Positions 53,847 to 62,158 of a stretch of 64,000 bases of DNA are shown here, piece by piece. The notes beneath the pieces are model-generated. The model searched no databases and was not told the origin of the DNA. It saw only the letters and a program-made list of their open reading frames with translations. The stretch is from Nonomuraea solani (lineage in GTDB: Bacteria > Actinomycetota > Actinomycetes > Streptosporangiales > Streptosporangiaceae): assembly GCF_900108335.1 (NCBI RefSeq), contig NZ_FNVT01000020.1, positions 1 to 64,000 of the forward strand, read 5' to 3'. A program made the translations under genes and the position numbers. How positions within the stretch are numbered: the first letter of the stretch is position 1; each line of letters opens with the position of its first letter.

Positions 53847-54722
53847 TTACGCGAACGCCCGCCGCGCGTACCTGAGCAGTTCCCGCACCGCCGGGCCGAG
53901 CGCGCTCTTCCAGACCAGCGCCAGCAGCGCGGGCGTCTCCACGTCGCGGATCCGCAGGGCGGTGAGCCGGTCGCCGTAGTGGGCGGCCATCGAGTCGCTC
54001 AGCACCGCCACCGCCATCCCACGCCCGGCCAGGTCGGCGATCGCGTCGGCGGCGCTGGCCTGCATCGCGATCACCGGCCGCAGGTCCTGTGCGGCGCAGG
54101 CCCGGTCGAACACCGTGCGCAGCCCCGTCCCCGGCGGCATGCACACGATCGGGTACGCCAGCAGCTCCCGCAACGTCACCTCCTCCCGCCCCGCCAGCGC
54201 GTGCCCGGCCGGCACGGCCGCGACGAGCCGTTCGCTGATGATCGTGTGCGCCTCCAGCCCTTCTGGCGCGGCCGTCGCGGTGCCGATGAGGGCCAGGTCG
54301 AGCGCACCCGTACGAACCCCTTCGCAGAGCCGGTCGGAGTTGTCCTCCAGCAGCGCGATCCGCACCCCCGGATGAGCCCGGTGGAACGTGGCGAGCGCGT
54401 CGAACAGCGGTGTCAGCGTGCACCCGATGACCATCCCGACCGTCAGCCGCCCCCGGATCAGGTCGGCCACCTCGCCCACCGCCTGCCCCACCGCCTCGGC
54501 GGCGGCCAGGGCGGCGCGGGCGTGTTCGAGCGCCGCTCGCCCCGCGGCCGTCAGGGTCGCGCTGCGCGCCGACCGGTCGAACAGTTCGGCCCCCAGCTCG
54601 CGTTCGAGCTGCCGGATCTGGGCGCTGACACCGGACTGGCTGATGTGCACCCGCTCGGCGGCCCGCGTGAAGTTCCGCTCCTCGGCGACCGCGACGAAGT
54701 ACTCCAACTGCCGCAATTCCAT
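53847..54722 (-). CDS. LysR-family regulator
   Basis: A 291-residue LysR protein: the HTH is MELRQLEYFVAVAEERNFTR, AAERVHISQSGVSAQIRQLE, and the effector-binding domain fills about 90-290 (GRLTVGMVIGCTLTPLFDAL, FHRAHPGVRIALLEDNSDRL). A 17-bp palindrome directly upstream contains the T-N11-A feature. It is divergent from the NTF2-like gene that opens the esterase/ABC cluster, and probably controls that gene or the whole cluster. Confidence 0.9.
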   Translation of the reverse strand: MELRQLEYFVAVAEERNFTRAAERVHISQSGVSAQIRQLERELGAELFDRSARSATLTAAGRAALEHARAALAAAEAVGQAVGEVADLIRGRLTVGMVIGCTLTPLFDALATFHRAHPGVRIALLEDNSDRLCEGVRTGALDLALIGTATAAPEGLEAHTIISERLVAAVPAGHALAGREEVTLRELLAYPIVCMPPGTGLRTVFDRACAAQDLRPVIAMQASAADAIADLAGRGMAVAVLSDSMAAHYGDRLTALRIRDVETPALLALVWKSALGPAVRELLRYARRAFA

Positions 54723-54739
54723 AACTAGAAATTCTAGTT
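54723..54739. promoter_or_regulatory. LysR-box palindrome
   Basis: AACTAGAAATTCTAGTT is a perfect 17-bp palindrome with a T-N11-A core, touching the LysR start codon and 68 bp before the NTF2-like ATG. Confidence 0.75.
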
Positions 54740-54807
54740 CCCATGAAAACCATCTGTTGGACTTCTATCAAAACCTTCGGCAGGCTGGAAGAAACCAAGG
54801 AGGAGTC

Positions 54808-55167
54808 ATGACGGAGAAGGCCATGCGGCCCGAGGACATCACCCGCCTGTTCGTCGAGCGGTCCAATGCCGGCGACGCGGCCGGGGTCGCCGCCCTGTAC
54901 GAGGAGGACGCGGTGCTGGCCTACCCGCCGGGCAGCCAGACGATCGGCCGGGAGGCGATCAGGGAGCTGTGGGAGAAGGTGCTGGCCGGGCGCCCGCACT
55001 TCGAGGCCGAAGAGCCGCTGCCGACGCTGGTCTTCGGCGACATCGCGCTCACCTCGACCCCGCCGAAGGATGGATCGGGGGCCCGCGCCCAGGTCGTACG
55101 GCGCCAGCCCGACGGAAGCTGGCTGCGCGTCATCGACCAGCCGGAGTTCGTCACCCCCACCGCGTAG
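54808..55167 (+). CDS. SnoaL/NTF2-like domain protein
   Basis: A 119-residue cone-fold protein: RLFVERSNAGDAAGVAALYE and EDAVLAYPPGSQTIGREAIR followed by ELWEKVLAGRPHFEAEEPLP. This matches the DUF4440/SnoaL-like layout with the conserved D-x-A-x-x-x-x-P-P-G segment. Such proteins are often isomerases or cyclases or detoxify small ligands. AGGAGG precedes ATG 54808. It is first downstream of the LysR operator; the esterase gene follows after 74 bp, so they may form one transcript. Confidence 0.8.
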   Translation: MTEKAMRPEDITRLFVERSNAGDAAGVAALYEEDAVLAYPPGSQTIGREAIRELWEKVLAGRPHFEAEEPLPTLVFGDIALTSTPPKDGSGARAQVVRRQPDGSWLRVIDQPEFVTPTA

Positions 55168-55241
55168 CGCGCCGATCGGTGCGCGATCCGGGGTGGATGC
55201 CCGACAGATGGCGGATGATCCCAGGCCGGCGACCCGTGAAG

Positions 55242-56147
55242 ATGGCCGACATGGATCCAGAACTAGAAGCATTCGTCCCGTTGCTGCCCCGCCCCGAATT
55301 CGCCGACCCGGCCGCCTCCCGCCAGAAATATCACCAGCTGGCCACCGCGGCGGCGGCGCCGGACACGACGGGGCTGGAGATCGAGGACCGCATGGTGCCC
55401 GCCGATCCGGACGTGGCGGTCCGGATCTACCGCCCGCACCAGGCGCAGGGCGCCATCATCTGGATGCACGGCGGCGGCTGGGTCATGGGCGACCTGGAGA
55501 CCGAGCACCCGTGGGCCGCCCGGATCGCGAACGAGTCCGGCGCCGTGGTGATCTCGGTGGGTTACCGCCTGGCGCCCGAGAACCCGTTCCCGGCCGCGTT
55601 GGACGACGCCTACGCCGTCCTGACCTGGGTGGCCGAGCACGCGGCCGAGCTCGGCGTCGACCCGGACCGCATCGCGGTCGGCGGGCACAGCGCCGGTGGC
55701 GGGCTCGCGGCCGGGATGGCGCTGCGGGCCCGTGACGAGCGGGGGCCGCGGATCCGCTTCCAACTGCTCAACCAGCCCGGCCTCGACGACCGGCAGGAAA
55801 CCTGGTCGGCCCGGAACTTCACCGACACGCCCTGGATGACCCGCGATTCGGTCGCCGCGGCGTGGCGGCATTACCTGGGCGCCACCCCCGCGACGCCGTA
55901 CGCCGCCCCGGCGCGCGCCACCGACCTGTCCGGCCTGCCGCCCGTCTACCTGGCCTCCGCGGAGTTCTGCCCGAACCGCGACGAGAACATCACCTACGCG
56001 CTGCGCCTGCTGCAGGCGGGCGTGCCGGTCGAGCTACACCAGTGGGCCGGCACCTTCCACGGGTCGCAGGCGCTGCAGACCGCCGAGGTGTCGCAGCGGC
56101 AGATCGCCGAACTCGGCGCCGTCCTGCGCCGCGCCGTGGCCACGTGA
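55242..56147 (+). CDS. Alpha/beta hydrolase-3 family esterase
   Basis: A 301-residue HSL-type esterase. The HGGG oxyanion motif is IIWMHGGGWVMG (76-79), the nucleophile elbow GHSAGGG (Ser about 150), and the late His lies in AGTFHGSQ. Conserved YRLAPENPFPAALDDAY precedes the elbow. ATG 55242 is favoured; GTG 55235 or ATG 55251 remain possible. Its stop overlaps the GTG of the following ABC gene (GTGA), so hydrolysis and transport are linked; siderophore or ester hydrolysis is a reasonable inference. Confidence 0.88.
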   Translation: MADMDPELEAFVPLLPRPEFADPAASRQKYHQLATAAAAPDTTGLEIEDRMVPADPDVAVRIYRPHQAQGAIIWMHGGGWVMGDLETEHPWAARIANESGAVVISVGYRLAPENPFPAALDDAYAVLTWVAEHAAELGVDPDRIAVGGHSAGGGLAAGMALRARDERGPRIRFQLLNQPGLDDRQETWSARNFTDTPWMTRDSVAAAWRHYLGATPATPYAAPARATDLSGLPPVYLASAEFCPNRDENITYALRLLQAGVPVELHQWAGTFHGSQALQTAEVSQRQIAELGAVLRRAVAT

Positions 56148-57868
56148 AAGCCGACGCAGGGCTGCTACGCCCGTACGGCTGGATTTTCGCCACGGTCGCG
56201 ATCACGCAGGTCATCGGCGCCCTCGCCGGTCTGGCGCCGCTGCTGGCGGTCGTCGAGCTGGGTCGCATGCTGTTGTCGCCCGGCCCGATCGATCACGGTC
56301 ATGTCTGGTTCGTCGTGATCGTGGGGGCGGCCGGCCTGTTCGTCCGGCTGCTGTTCACGGCCGCGTCCTCCGGGATCGGGCACATTCTCGACGGCCAGGT
56401 GCAACTGGCGTTCCGCCGGCGACTGGCCGATCGGCTGGGACGCGTACCGATCGGCTGGTTCTCCCGGCGCCGGACCGGCGAGCTGGCCAAGGTGGTGGGC
56501 GAGGACGTGAGCGCCGTGCACCCGTTCATCGCCCACACCCCCGGCGAGCTGGCCGCCGCGTTCGTGGTGCCGCTGGTGTCGCTGGTCTACCTGTTCACCA
56601 TCGACTGGCGGCTCACGCTGATCACGCTGATCCCGGTGGCGCTGGCGGTGGCGCTCGTCCCGCTGATGATGACCCCGGCCCGGCAGGGCGAGCAGGAGAG
56701 GTTCGACGCGGCCCAGGGACGGATCGCGAACTCCGTCGTCGAGTTCGTCCAGGGCATCGCGGTGGTCAAGGCGTTCGGCGGGTCCGAGCGCGCCCACCGC
56801 AAGTTCCGCGCCGCCGCGGACGATTTCACCGACATCTTCTTCCGGTGGGTACGCGGCGTCTCCCTGATCGCCGCCGGGATGCAGCTCGCGCTGTCACCGC
56901 CGTTCGTCCTGCTCGTCGTACTGATCGGCGGTACGGCCCTGATCACGTCCGGCGGCCTGGCCCCGGCCGACCTGCTGCCCTTCCTACTGCTCGGACTGGG
57001 CCTGACCGCGCCGGTCGCGGCCCTCGGCCACGGCTTCGACGACATGACCGCCGCGGGCCGCGCGGTCGGCCGCATCCGGGACGTGCTCGCGGTACGGTCA
57101 CTGCCGGAGCCCGCGCACCCGGTCGCGCCCCAGGGCCATCGGGTGGAGCTGCGCGACGTCCGCTTCGGCTACGAAGCCGGCAACGAGGTGCTGCGCGGGA
57201 TCGACCTGGTGCTCGAACCGGGAACGGTCACCGCGATCGTCGGCCCGTCGGGAAGCGGCAAGTCCACGCTGGTCCAGCTCCTGCCCCGCTTCTTCGACCC
57301 GGACGCCGGCTCGGTCACCATCGGCGGCGTCGACCTGCGCGAACTCGGCAGCCGCGAGCTCTACCAGACGGTCTCCTTCGTCTTCCAGGACGTTCGCCTG
57401 CTGCGCGCCTCGGTCGCGGACAACATCGCGCTGGCCGTCCCGCAAGCCGACCGCGACGACGTGGTCCGCGCCGCCCGGCTGGCGAACATCCATGACCGCG
57501 TTCTCCAACTGCCCCGCGGCTACGACACGGTGATCGGCGAGGAGGCCGGGCTGTCGGGCGGCGAGGCGCAGCGGATCTCGCTCGCCCGCGCGCTGCTCGC
57601 CGCCACCCCCGTTCTGGTGCTCGACGAGGCGACCTCCTTCGCCGACCCGCAGACCGAACAGGCGGTACGCGAGGCCCTCACGACCCTCGGCTGGGATCGC
57701 ACCATCCTCGTCATCGCCCACCGCCTGGAGACGGTCGCCGGCGCCGACACCGTCGTGATGCTGGAGAACGGCGAGATCGTCGAACGTGGCAGCCCCGCCG
57801 ACCTGCTGGCACAGGACGGCAAATTCGCCGCGTTCTGGCGCTCCCAGAAAGGGGACGACCCCCGATGA
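56144..57868 (+). CDS. ABC half-transporter 1 (fused permease-ATPase, YbtP/IrtA-type)
   Basis: A 574-residue half-transporter. Six transmembrane helices occupy ~1-310, followed by an ATPase with Walker A GPSGSGKST, Q-loop SFVFQDVRLLRASV, LSGGEAQRISLARALL and VLVLDEATSFADPQ. All catalytic residues look intact. Loop residues VEFVQGIAVVKAFGGSER match the EQ-like and heterodimer subfamilies that include YbtP and IrtA. GTG 56144 overlaps the esterase stop. It ends in a 4-bp overlap with the second half-transporter, so the two almost certainly form a heterodimer. A siderophore importer is more likely than a drug exporter, by subfamily resemblance. Confidence 0.85.
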   Translation: MKADAGLLRPYGWIFATVAITQVIGALAGLAPLLAVVELGRMLLSPGPIDHGHVWFVVIVGAAGLFVRLLFTAASSGIGHILDGQVQLAFRRRLADRLGRVPIGWFSRRRTGELAKVVGEDVSAVHPFIAHTPGELAAAFVVPLVSLVYLFTIDWRLTLITLIPVALAVALVPLMMTPARQGEQERFDAAQGRIANSVVEFVQGIAVVKAFGGSERAHRKFRAAADDFTDIFFRWVRGVSLIAAGMQLALSPPFVLLVVLIGGTALITSGGLAPADLLPFLLLGLGLTAPVAALGHGFDDMTAAGRAVGRIRDVLAVRSLPEPAHPVAPQGHRVELRDVRFGYEAGNEVLRGIDLVLEPGTVTAIVGPSGSGKSTLVQLLPRFFDPDAGSVTIGGVDLRELGSRELYQTVSFVFQDVRLLRASVADNIALAVPQADRDDVVRAARLANIHDRVLQLPRGYDTVIGEEAGLSGGEAQRISLARALLAATPVLVLDEATSFADPQTEQAVREALTTLGWDRTILVIAHRLETVAGADTVVMLENGEIVERGSPADLLAQDGKFAAFWRSQKGDDPR

Positions 57869-59583
57869 TCCGCATGCTGCTGCGCGTCCTGGGGCACGAC
57901 GGCGCCCGGCCGATGCGCCGCACCGTGGCCCTGATGACGGCGACCGCGATGGCCGAGGGCCTGTCCTACGCCCTGCTGGTCCCCGTGCTGCGGGCCCTGT
58001 TCGGGAGCGAACCCGGGGCCGCCCTGCCGTGGCTGGTCGCGTTCGGTGCCGCGGTCGCGGCCTACGCCGTGCTGCGCTACATCAGTGATCTGTCCGGGTT
58101 CCGCGTCGGGACCGTGCTGTTGCGCGGGATGTACCACCGGCTCGGCGACCACCTGGCCCGGCTGCCCATCGGCTGGTACGACGCCGGCCGCGTCGGCGAG
58201 GTGTCCATCCTGGCCGGCCGCGGCCTCCTGCAGGCGATGAGCGTGGCGGCGCACCTGCTGGCGCCGTTCATCTCCGCCTGCGTGACCCCGCTGACGATCG
58301 TCGCGGTGATGATCGCCTTCAACGGGCGGCTCGGGCTGGCCGCGCTGGCCGCCGTCCCGGTCGTGGCGGCGGTCCAGATCTGGACGGGACGCTCGATCGC
58401 CGCCACCGACGCCGAGCGCCACGAACGCGACAAGGAGGCCGGCGGACGCGTCATCGAATATCTCCAGGCCCAGCCGGTCCTGCGCGCCGGCGGCCGGACC
58501 GCCGAACGTTTCCGGCTGCTCGACGACGCACTGAGCGAACTCCAGCGCTCGTCCCGCAGGCTGACGCTGTCGGTGCTGCCCGGCGTCGTGGGCCTGACGC
58601 TCGTGGTGCAGGTGATGTTCACCGTGCTGCTGGTCCTGGGCGCCTACCTCGCGCTCGGCGGGAACATCGGCGCGGCGGAGCTCCTGACGATCCTGGTGCT
58701 GGCCGCCCGCTGCGCCGATCCGCTGCTGTCGCTGGCCGACATCGGGGGCAAACTGCGCAGCGCGCGTGCCGAGCTGGACAGGCTCGACACGGTCCTGCGT
58801 ACCGAGCCGCTGCCGGAACCCCGCGAACCGGTCCGGCCGGACCGCCACGACCTGGAGTTCGCCTCCGCCGGCTTCCGGCACGGCGACCGTACGGTGATCG
58901 ACGGCGTGTCGTTGTCCGTGCCGGAGGGACGGCGGCTCGCGGTGGTCGGGCCGTCGGGTTCGGGCAAGAGCACGTTGCTGCAGTTGCTCGCGCGCTTCTA
59001 CGACGTGGACGCCGGCGCGGTACGGGTCGGCGGCGTGGACGTACGCGCCATCGACACCGAGACGCTGATGGCGCGGATCGCCATCGTCTTCCAGGACGTC
59101 TATCTCTTCGAGGGCACGATCGAGGAGAACGTCAGGCTCGGCCGCCCCGACGCCGACGACGCCGACGTGCGCGCGGCGGCGACCGCGGCCCGGCTCGACG
59201 AGGTGATCGAACGGCTGCCCGGCGGCTGGGCGGCGAACGTCGGCGAGGGCGGCGCGCTGCTGTCGGGAGGCGAGCGCCAGCGGGTCTCGATCGCGCGAGC
59301 GCTGCTGAAGAACGCGCCCATCGTGCTGCTCGACGAGGTGACCTCCGCCCTCGACCCGGCCAACGAGGCGGCCGTCCACGAGGGCATCGAGCGCCTGATG
59401 GCGGGCCGGACGGTCGTGATGGTCGCGCACCGCATGCGGACCGTGCGGCGCGCCGATCACATCGTCTTCCTGGACGGCGGCCGGATCGTGGAGGAGGGCA
59501 CCCACGACGAGCTGCTGCGCCGCGATGGCCGCTACGCCGATTTCTGGAGCCTCAGCGCGCCGGCCCGACCCGGGCTCGCATGA
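57865..59583 (+). CDS. ABC half-transporter 2 (fused permease-ATPase, YbtQ/IrtB-type)
   Basis: A 572-residue partner of the preceding protein. The membrane domain begins GLSYALLVPVLRALFG; the ATPase has GPSGSGKST, IVFQDVYLFEGTIEENV, LLSGGERQRVSIARALL and IVLLDEVTSALDPANEA. Both ATP sites seem canonical. ATG overlaps the upstream stop (ATGA). The last 32 bases overlap the convergent MerR gene in antisense, an unusually tight arrangement. Complexes of this type import iron-siderophores in mycobacteria and Yersinia, which frames the inferred role. Confidence 0.85.
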   Translation: MIRMLLRVLGHDGARPMRRTVALMTATAMAEGLSYALLVPVLRALFGSEPGAALPWLVAFGAAVAAYAVLRYISDLSGFRVGTVLLRGMYHRLGDHLARLPIGWYDAGRVGEVSILAGRGLLQAMSVAAHLLAPFISACVTPLTIVAVMIAFNGRLGLAALAAVPVVAAVQIWTGRSIAATDAERHERDKEAGGRVIEYLQAQPVLRAGGRTAERFRLLDDALSELQRSSRRLTLSVLPGVVGLTLVVQVMFTVLLVLGAYLALGGNIGAAELLTILVLAARCADPLLSLADIGGKLRSARAELDRLDTVLRTEPLPEPREPVRPDRHDLEFASAGFRHGDRTVIDGVSLSVPEGRRLAVVGPSGSGKSTLLQLLARFYDVDAGAVRVGGVDVRAIDTETLMARIAIVFQDVYLFEGTIEENVRLGRPDADDADVRAAATAARLDEVIERLPGGWAANVGEGGALLSGGERQRVSIARALLKNAPIVLLDEVTSALDPANEAAVHEGIERLMAGRTVVMVAHRMRTVRRADHIVFLDGGRIVEEGTHDELLRRDGRYADFWSLSAPARPGLA

Positions 59584-60325
59584 TCCGCATGGCCTGCCGC
59601 ACCACCTCGGCCTGCGCGGGGGCCAGCCCGTCGAGGAAGGGCTCCACCGACGCGGCGTCCCACTGCGGCGAGTCCGGCCTGATGTCGCCGAGCACGTGCT
59701 CCAGGCTGAAGTCGGCCAGCATCTCGGCCAGCGGCGCCACCCGGGGGTCGCCGGGCTCGGCCGCCGCCAGGTCGTCCAGCCTGCGGTAGAAGTCGTGCCC
59801 GCGCGCCGTCACCTCGGGATCGGCGGCCAGGGCGTCGAGCGTGACGAAGGCGCGCTGCTTGTCCGGCGCCTCGGCCACGGTGTCCATGAGCAGGAGCAGG
59901 TCGCGATCCCAGGCCGCGGCCTGCGAGGACGGGATCTCGACCGCCCGCAGGAACGCCAGCAGGTCGGGGGAGGCGGCGTCGTCGGGCGACAACGTCCCGG
60001 CCTCGGCCCGCTGCAGCACCTGGGCCAGGCGGGCGCGCCTGAGCTGGATCTCCCGCTCCTGCCTGGCCAGGTCGGCGTCGATCTCGGCGAGGATCTCGGG
60101 CAGCTCACGCGAGCGGTCCTCGGTGACGACGTCGCGGGCCTCGTCGAGGCTCAGCCCCAGCTCGACCAGCCGCCGTACGCGGGCCAGGGCGATGGCGTCG
60201 CGCATGCCGTATTCGCGGTAGCCGTTGGCCAGGCGCGGCGGCTCCGGCAGGACGCCCTGGTGGTGGTAGTAGCGCACCGTCCGGGTGGACACCCCGAGCA
60301 GCGCGGCGAGCTCTCCGATCCGCAT
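59552..60325 (-). CDS. MerR-family regulator with long C-terminal sensor
   Basis: A 257-residue MerR protein. The winged HTH is MRIGELAALLGVSTRTVRYY then HHQGVLPEPPRLANGYREYG. The dimer helix follows, and a C-terminal ~150 residues may form a TipAS-like or other effector domain. Its promoter has a 19-bp spacer holding a palindrome, the hallmark of MerR activation, so autoregulation is likely. The 3' end overlaps the second ABC gene. Confidence 0.87.
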   Translation of the reverse strand: MRIGELAALLGVSTRTVRYYHHQGVLPEPPRLANGYREYGMRDAIALARVRRLVELGLSLDEARDVVTEDRSRELPEILAEIDADLARQEREIQLRRARLAQVLQRAEAGTLSPDDAASPDLLAFLRAVEIPSSQAAAWDRDLLLLMDTVAEAPDKQRAFVTLDALAADPEVTARGHDFYRRLDDLAAAEPGDPRVAPLAEMLADFSLEHVLGDIRPDSPQWDAASVEPFLDGLAPAQAEVVRQAMRIMRARVGPAR

Positions 60326-60332
60326 GGTTCCC

Positions 60333-60363
60333 AGTTAAGTCCCTGACGCCGCGTCAGCGTCAA
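60333..60363 (-). promoter_or_regulatory. MerR-type promoter with 19-bp spacer
   Basis: On the minus strand -35 TTGACG (60358-60363) and -10 TTAACT (60333-60338) are 19 bp apart. The spacer contains CTGACGCcGCGTCAG (60343-60357), a 15-bp perfect palindrome. The -35 overlaps the stop codon of the upstream TetR gene. Confidence 0.8.
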
Positions 60364-60953
60364 ACCGGGGGGCGCAACGCCTTGAGCGTGAGGTCCACCA
60401 GGGCGTCGGCGTATTCGGGGGTCAGCGGCCCGGTGCGCAGCAGCCAGCGCTGGTAGAGGGGCGCGTACAGCAGCTCCAAGGCCAGGTCGAGGTCGGCGTC
60501 GGCGGCGATCTGGCCGGCCCGCTGCGCGCTGCGCAGCCGGGCCTTCTTGGCCTCGTCGACCGGCCCCGCCAGCTTCTCGCGGTATTGGGCGGCGAGGTCG
60601 GGGTCGTTGATGATCTCCATGTTGAGCGCCCTGATCGGCGCCTCGAACGCCGGATCGGCGAACTCCGCCACCGTCGCCCGCATCACCAGCCGCAGGTCGG
60701 CCTCGATGTCGCCGGTGTCGGGCAGTGCCATGCCCTCACCGCCCTCGCTGAGCGCCAGGAAGGCGTCGAAGACCACGGCCCCCTTGGAACGCCACCACCG
60801 GTAGATCGTCTGCTTGCCGACGCCGGCCCGCGCGGCGATGGCCTCGATCGACAGTTTGGCGAAGCCCACCTCGGAGACCAGCTCGCGGGCGGCGTCGAGG
60901 ATGGCCTGGCGGGAGCGCTCGCTGCGGCGGGCAGGATCGGGCTGCTTGGGCAT
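60360..60953 (-). CDS. TetR-family regulator
   Basis: A 197-residue TetR protein. The HTH is QAILDAARELVSEVGFAKLS, IAARAGVGKQTIYRWWRSKG; the C-terminal TetR_C_11-like domain includes NMEIINDPDLAAQYREKLAG. It is divergent from an SDR gene. Two palindromes in the gap are candidate operators. Its stop lies in the downstream MerR promoter. Confidence 0.88.
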   Translation of the reverse strand: MPKQPDPARRSERSRQAILDAARELVSEVGFAKLSIEAIAARAGVGKQTIYRWWRSKGAVVFDAFLALSEGGEGMALPDTGDIEADLRLVMRATVAEFADPAFEAPIRALNMEIINDPDLAAQYREKLAGPVDEAKKARLRSAQRAGQIAADADLDLALELLYAPLYQRWLLRTGPLTPEYADALVDLTLKALRPPV

Positions 60954-60980
60954 GGGCGTCAGTATAGCAGCCCAACGAGA

Positions 60981-61050
60981 CGAGACGGTCCGTCTTGACA
61001 GCGACGCCTTTCGGAGGCATTCTCGAGAAGCGCGAGACGAACCGTCTCGC
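60981..61050. promoter_or_regulatory. TetR operators between TetR and SDR genes
   Basis: CGAGACGGTCCGTCTTG (60981-60997) and GCGAGACGAACCGTCTCGC (61032-61050, perfect 8-bp arms around AAC) share the GAGACG/CGTCTC half-sites. They are about 52 bp apart centre to centre. Confidence 0.75.
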
Positions 61051-61073
61051 CTTACCTAGTTGAAGGAAGTCCC

Positions 61074-61889
61074 TTGACCCGAGTGTGGTTCATCACCGGC
61101 GCGTCCCGTGGCCTGGGCAGGGCCTTCGCCGAAGCGGCACTGGCCGCGGGGGACCGGGTCGTGGCCGCGGCCCGGAATGTGGCGCCGCTGGAAGACCTGG
61201 TCCAGAAATATCCCGACAATCTCGTACGCCTCCCGCTCGACGTCTCCGACCGCGCCGCCGTACAGGAGGGCGTGGACCGCGCCGCGGCCGCGTTCGGCAG
61301 GCTCGACATCGTGGTCAACAACGCCGGCACCATGCTCCTCGGCATGCTGGAGGAGGCCACGGAGGAGCAGATCAGAGCCCACTTCGACGTCAACTTCTTC
61401 GGCGCCGTGTGGGTCGCCCAGGCCGTCATCCCGCACCTGCGCGCCCAGGGCTCCGGCCACATCCTGCAGGTGACGACGATGGGCACGGGCGGCGGATTCG
61501 CCTCGACCGGCCTGTACGCGGGCGGCAAGTCGGCACTCGACTCCGTCAGCCAGGCGCTGGCGATGGAGGTCGCGCCCTTCGGTATCAAGGTGACCATCGT
61601 CCAGCCGGGCGGCTACGACACCGGCCTGTTCACGGCGGGCACCACGATGACGGAGCCCAACCCGGCCTACGAGCCGCTGCGGGCCAAGTTGGCCGAGATG
61701 TGGGGCGAGGACGCCGGCCCCGCCGCGAGCACGGCCGCGCCCGTCATCATGGAGCTGGTCGACCTGCCCGACCCGCCCCTGAGGCTCATCGTCGGCGGCC
61801 CCTCCTACGACATGGTCCAGCAGATGGACCAGGCCCGCGCCGCCGAATACCGCGCCTGGGAGCACCTCAGCCGCAAGGCGCCGGGCTAG
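61074..61889 (+). CDS. Short-chain dehydrogenase/reductase
   Basis: A 271-residue SDR. TTG 61074 is the start, with GAAGGAAG upstream. The cofactor loop is VWFITGASRGLGRAFA, the NNAG motif is present (DIVVNNAGTM), and the catalytic YxxxK is YAGGK preceded by the TTMGTGGG strand. The C-terminal ~60 residues carry a partly disordered tail. The R following the G-x-x-x-G-x-G loop and AAARN suggest NADPH. It is divergent from TetR across two palindromes, and likely induced by the TetR ligand. Confidence 0.88.
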   Translation: MTRVWFITGASRGLGRAFAEAALAAGDRVVAAARNVAPLEDLVQKYPDNLVRLPLDVSDRAAVQEGVDRAAAAFGRLDIVVNNAGTMLLGMLEEATEEQIRAHFDVNFFGAVWVAQAVIPHLRAQGSGHILQVTTMGTGGGFASTGLYAGGKSALDSVSQALAMEVAPFGIKVTIVQPGGYDTGLFTAGTTMTEPNPAYEPLRAKLAEMWGEDAGPAASTAAPVIMELVDLPDPPLRLIVGGPSYDMVQQMDQARAAEYRAWEHLSRKAPG

Positions 61890-62158
61890 AAAACCGGCTT
61901 GACAGCTCCTCCGGGCACATGGGTGAATAGCCGTCGCGTCGCGTGTCGCCGTCGCGGAGTACGACAGGCGGCATGGAGGCGCCGAATCAAGGGGGATGAC
62001 GCCGTGGACACTCACATCGGTCTCGCCTGAGCGCAGCCGCTCCCGCGCGTCGTCCCATGCCCTGCCCAGCGGTGTCATAAGCCCGCCGGCCTCGGCATGC
62101 CCGTGCGGGTTCTCGCATGTCATCGACATTCACCCCGTATCTGGAGCCATCAATCAGC

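Noticed and set aside
57520..59505. 661-residue open frame antisense to the ABC genes
   Set aside because: Antisense shadow; composition is low-complexity and no domain is visible, while the plus strand has two complete transporters.
54808..59583. Biosynthetic gene cluster for a siderophore or antibiotic
   Set aside because: No synthetase, PKS, NRPS or NIS gene occurs; only transport and hydrolysis genes are present.
61890..62158. Minus-strand frame (MTPLGRAWDDARERLRSGET) between SDR and DDN genes
   Set aside because: It runs far into antisense of the SDR gene without a native end, and no family was recognised; too weak to call.
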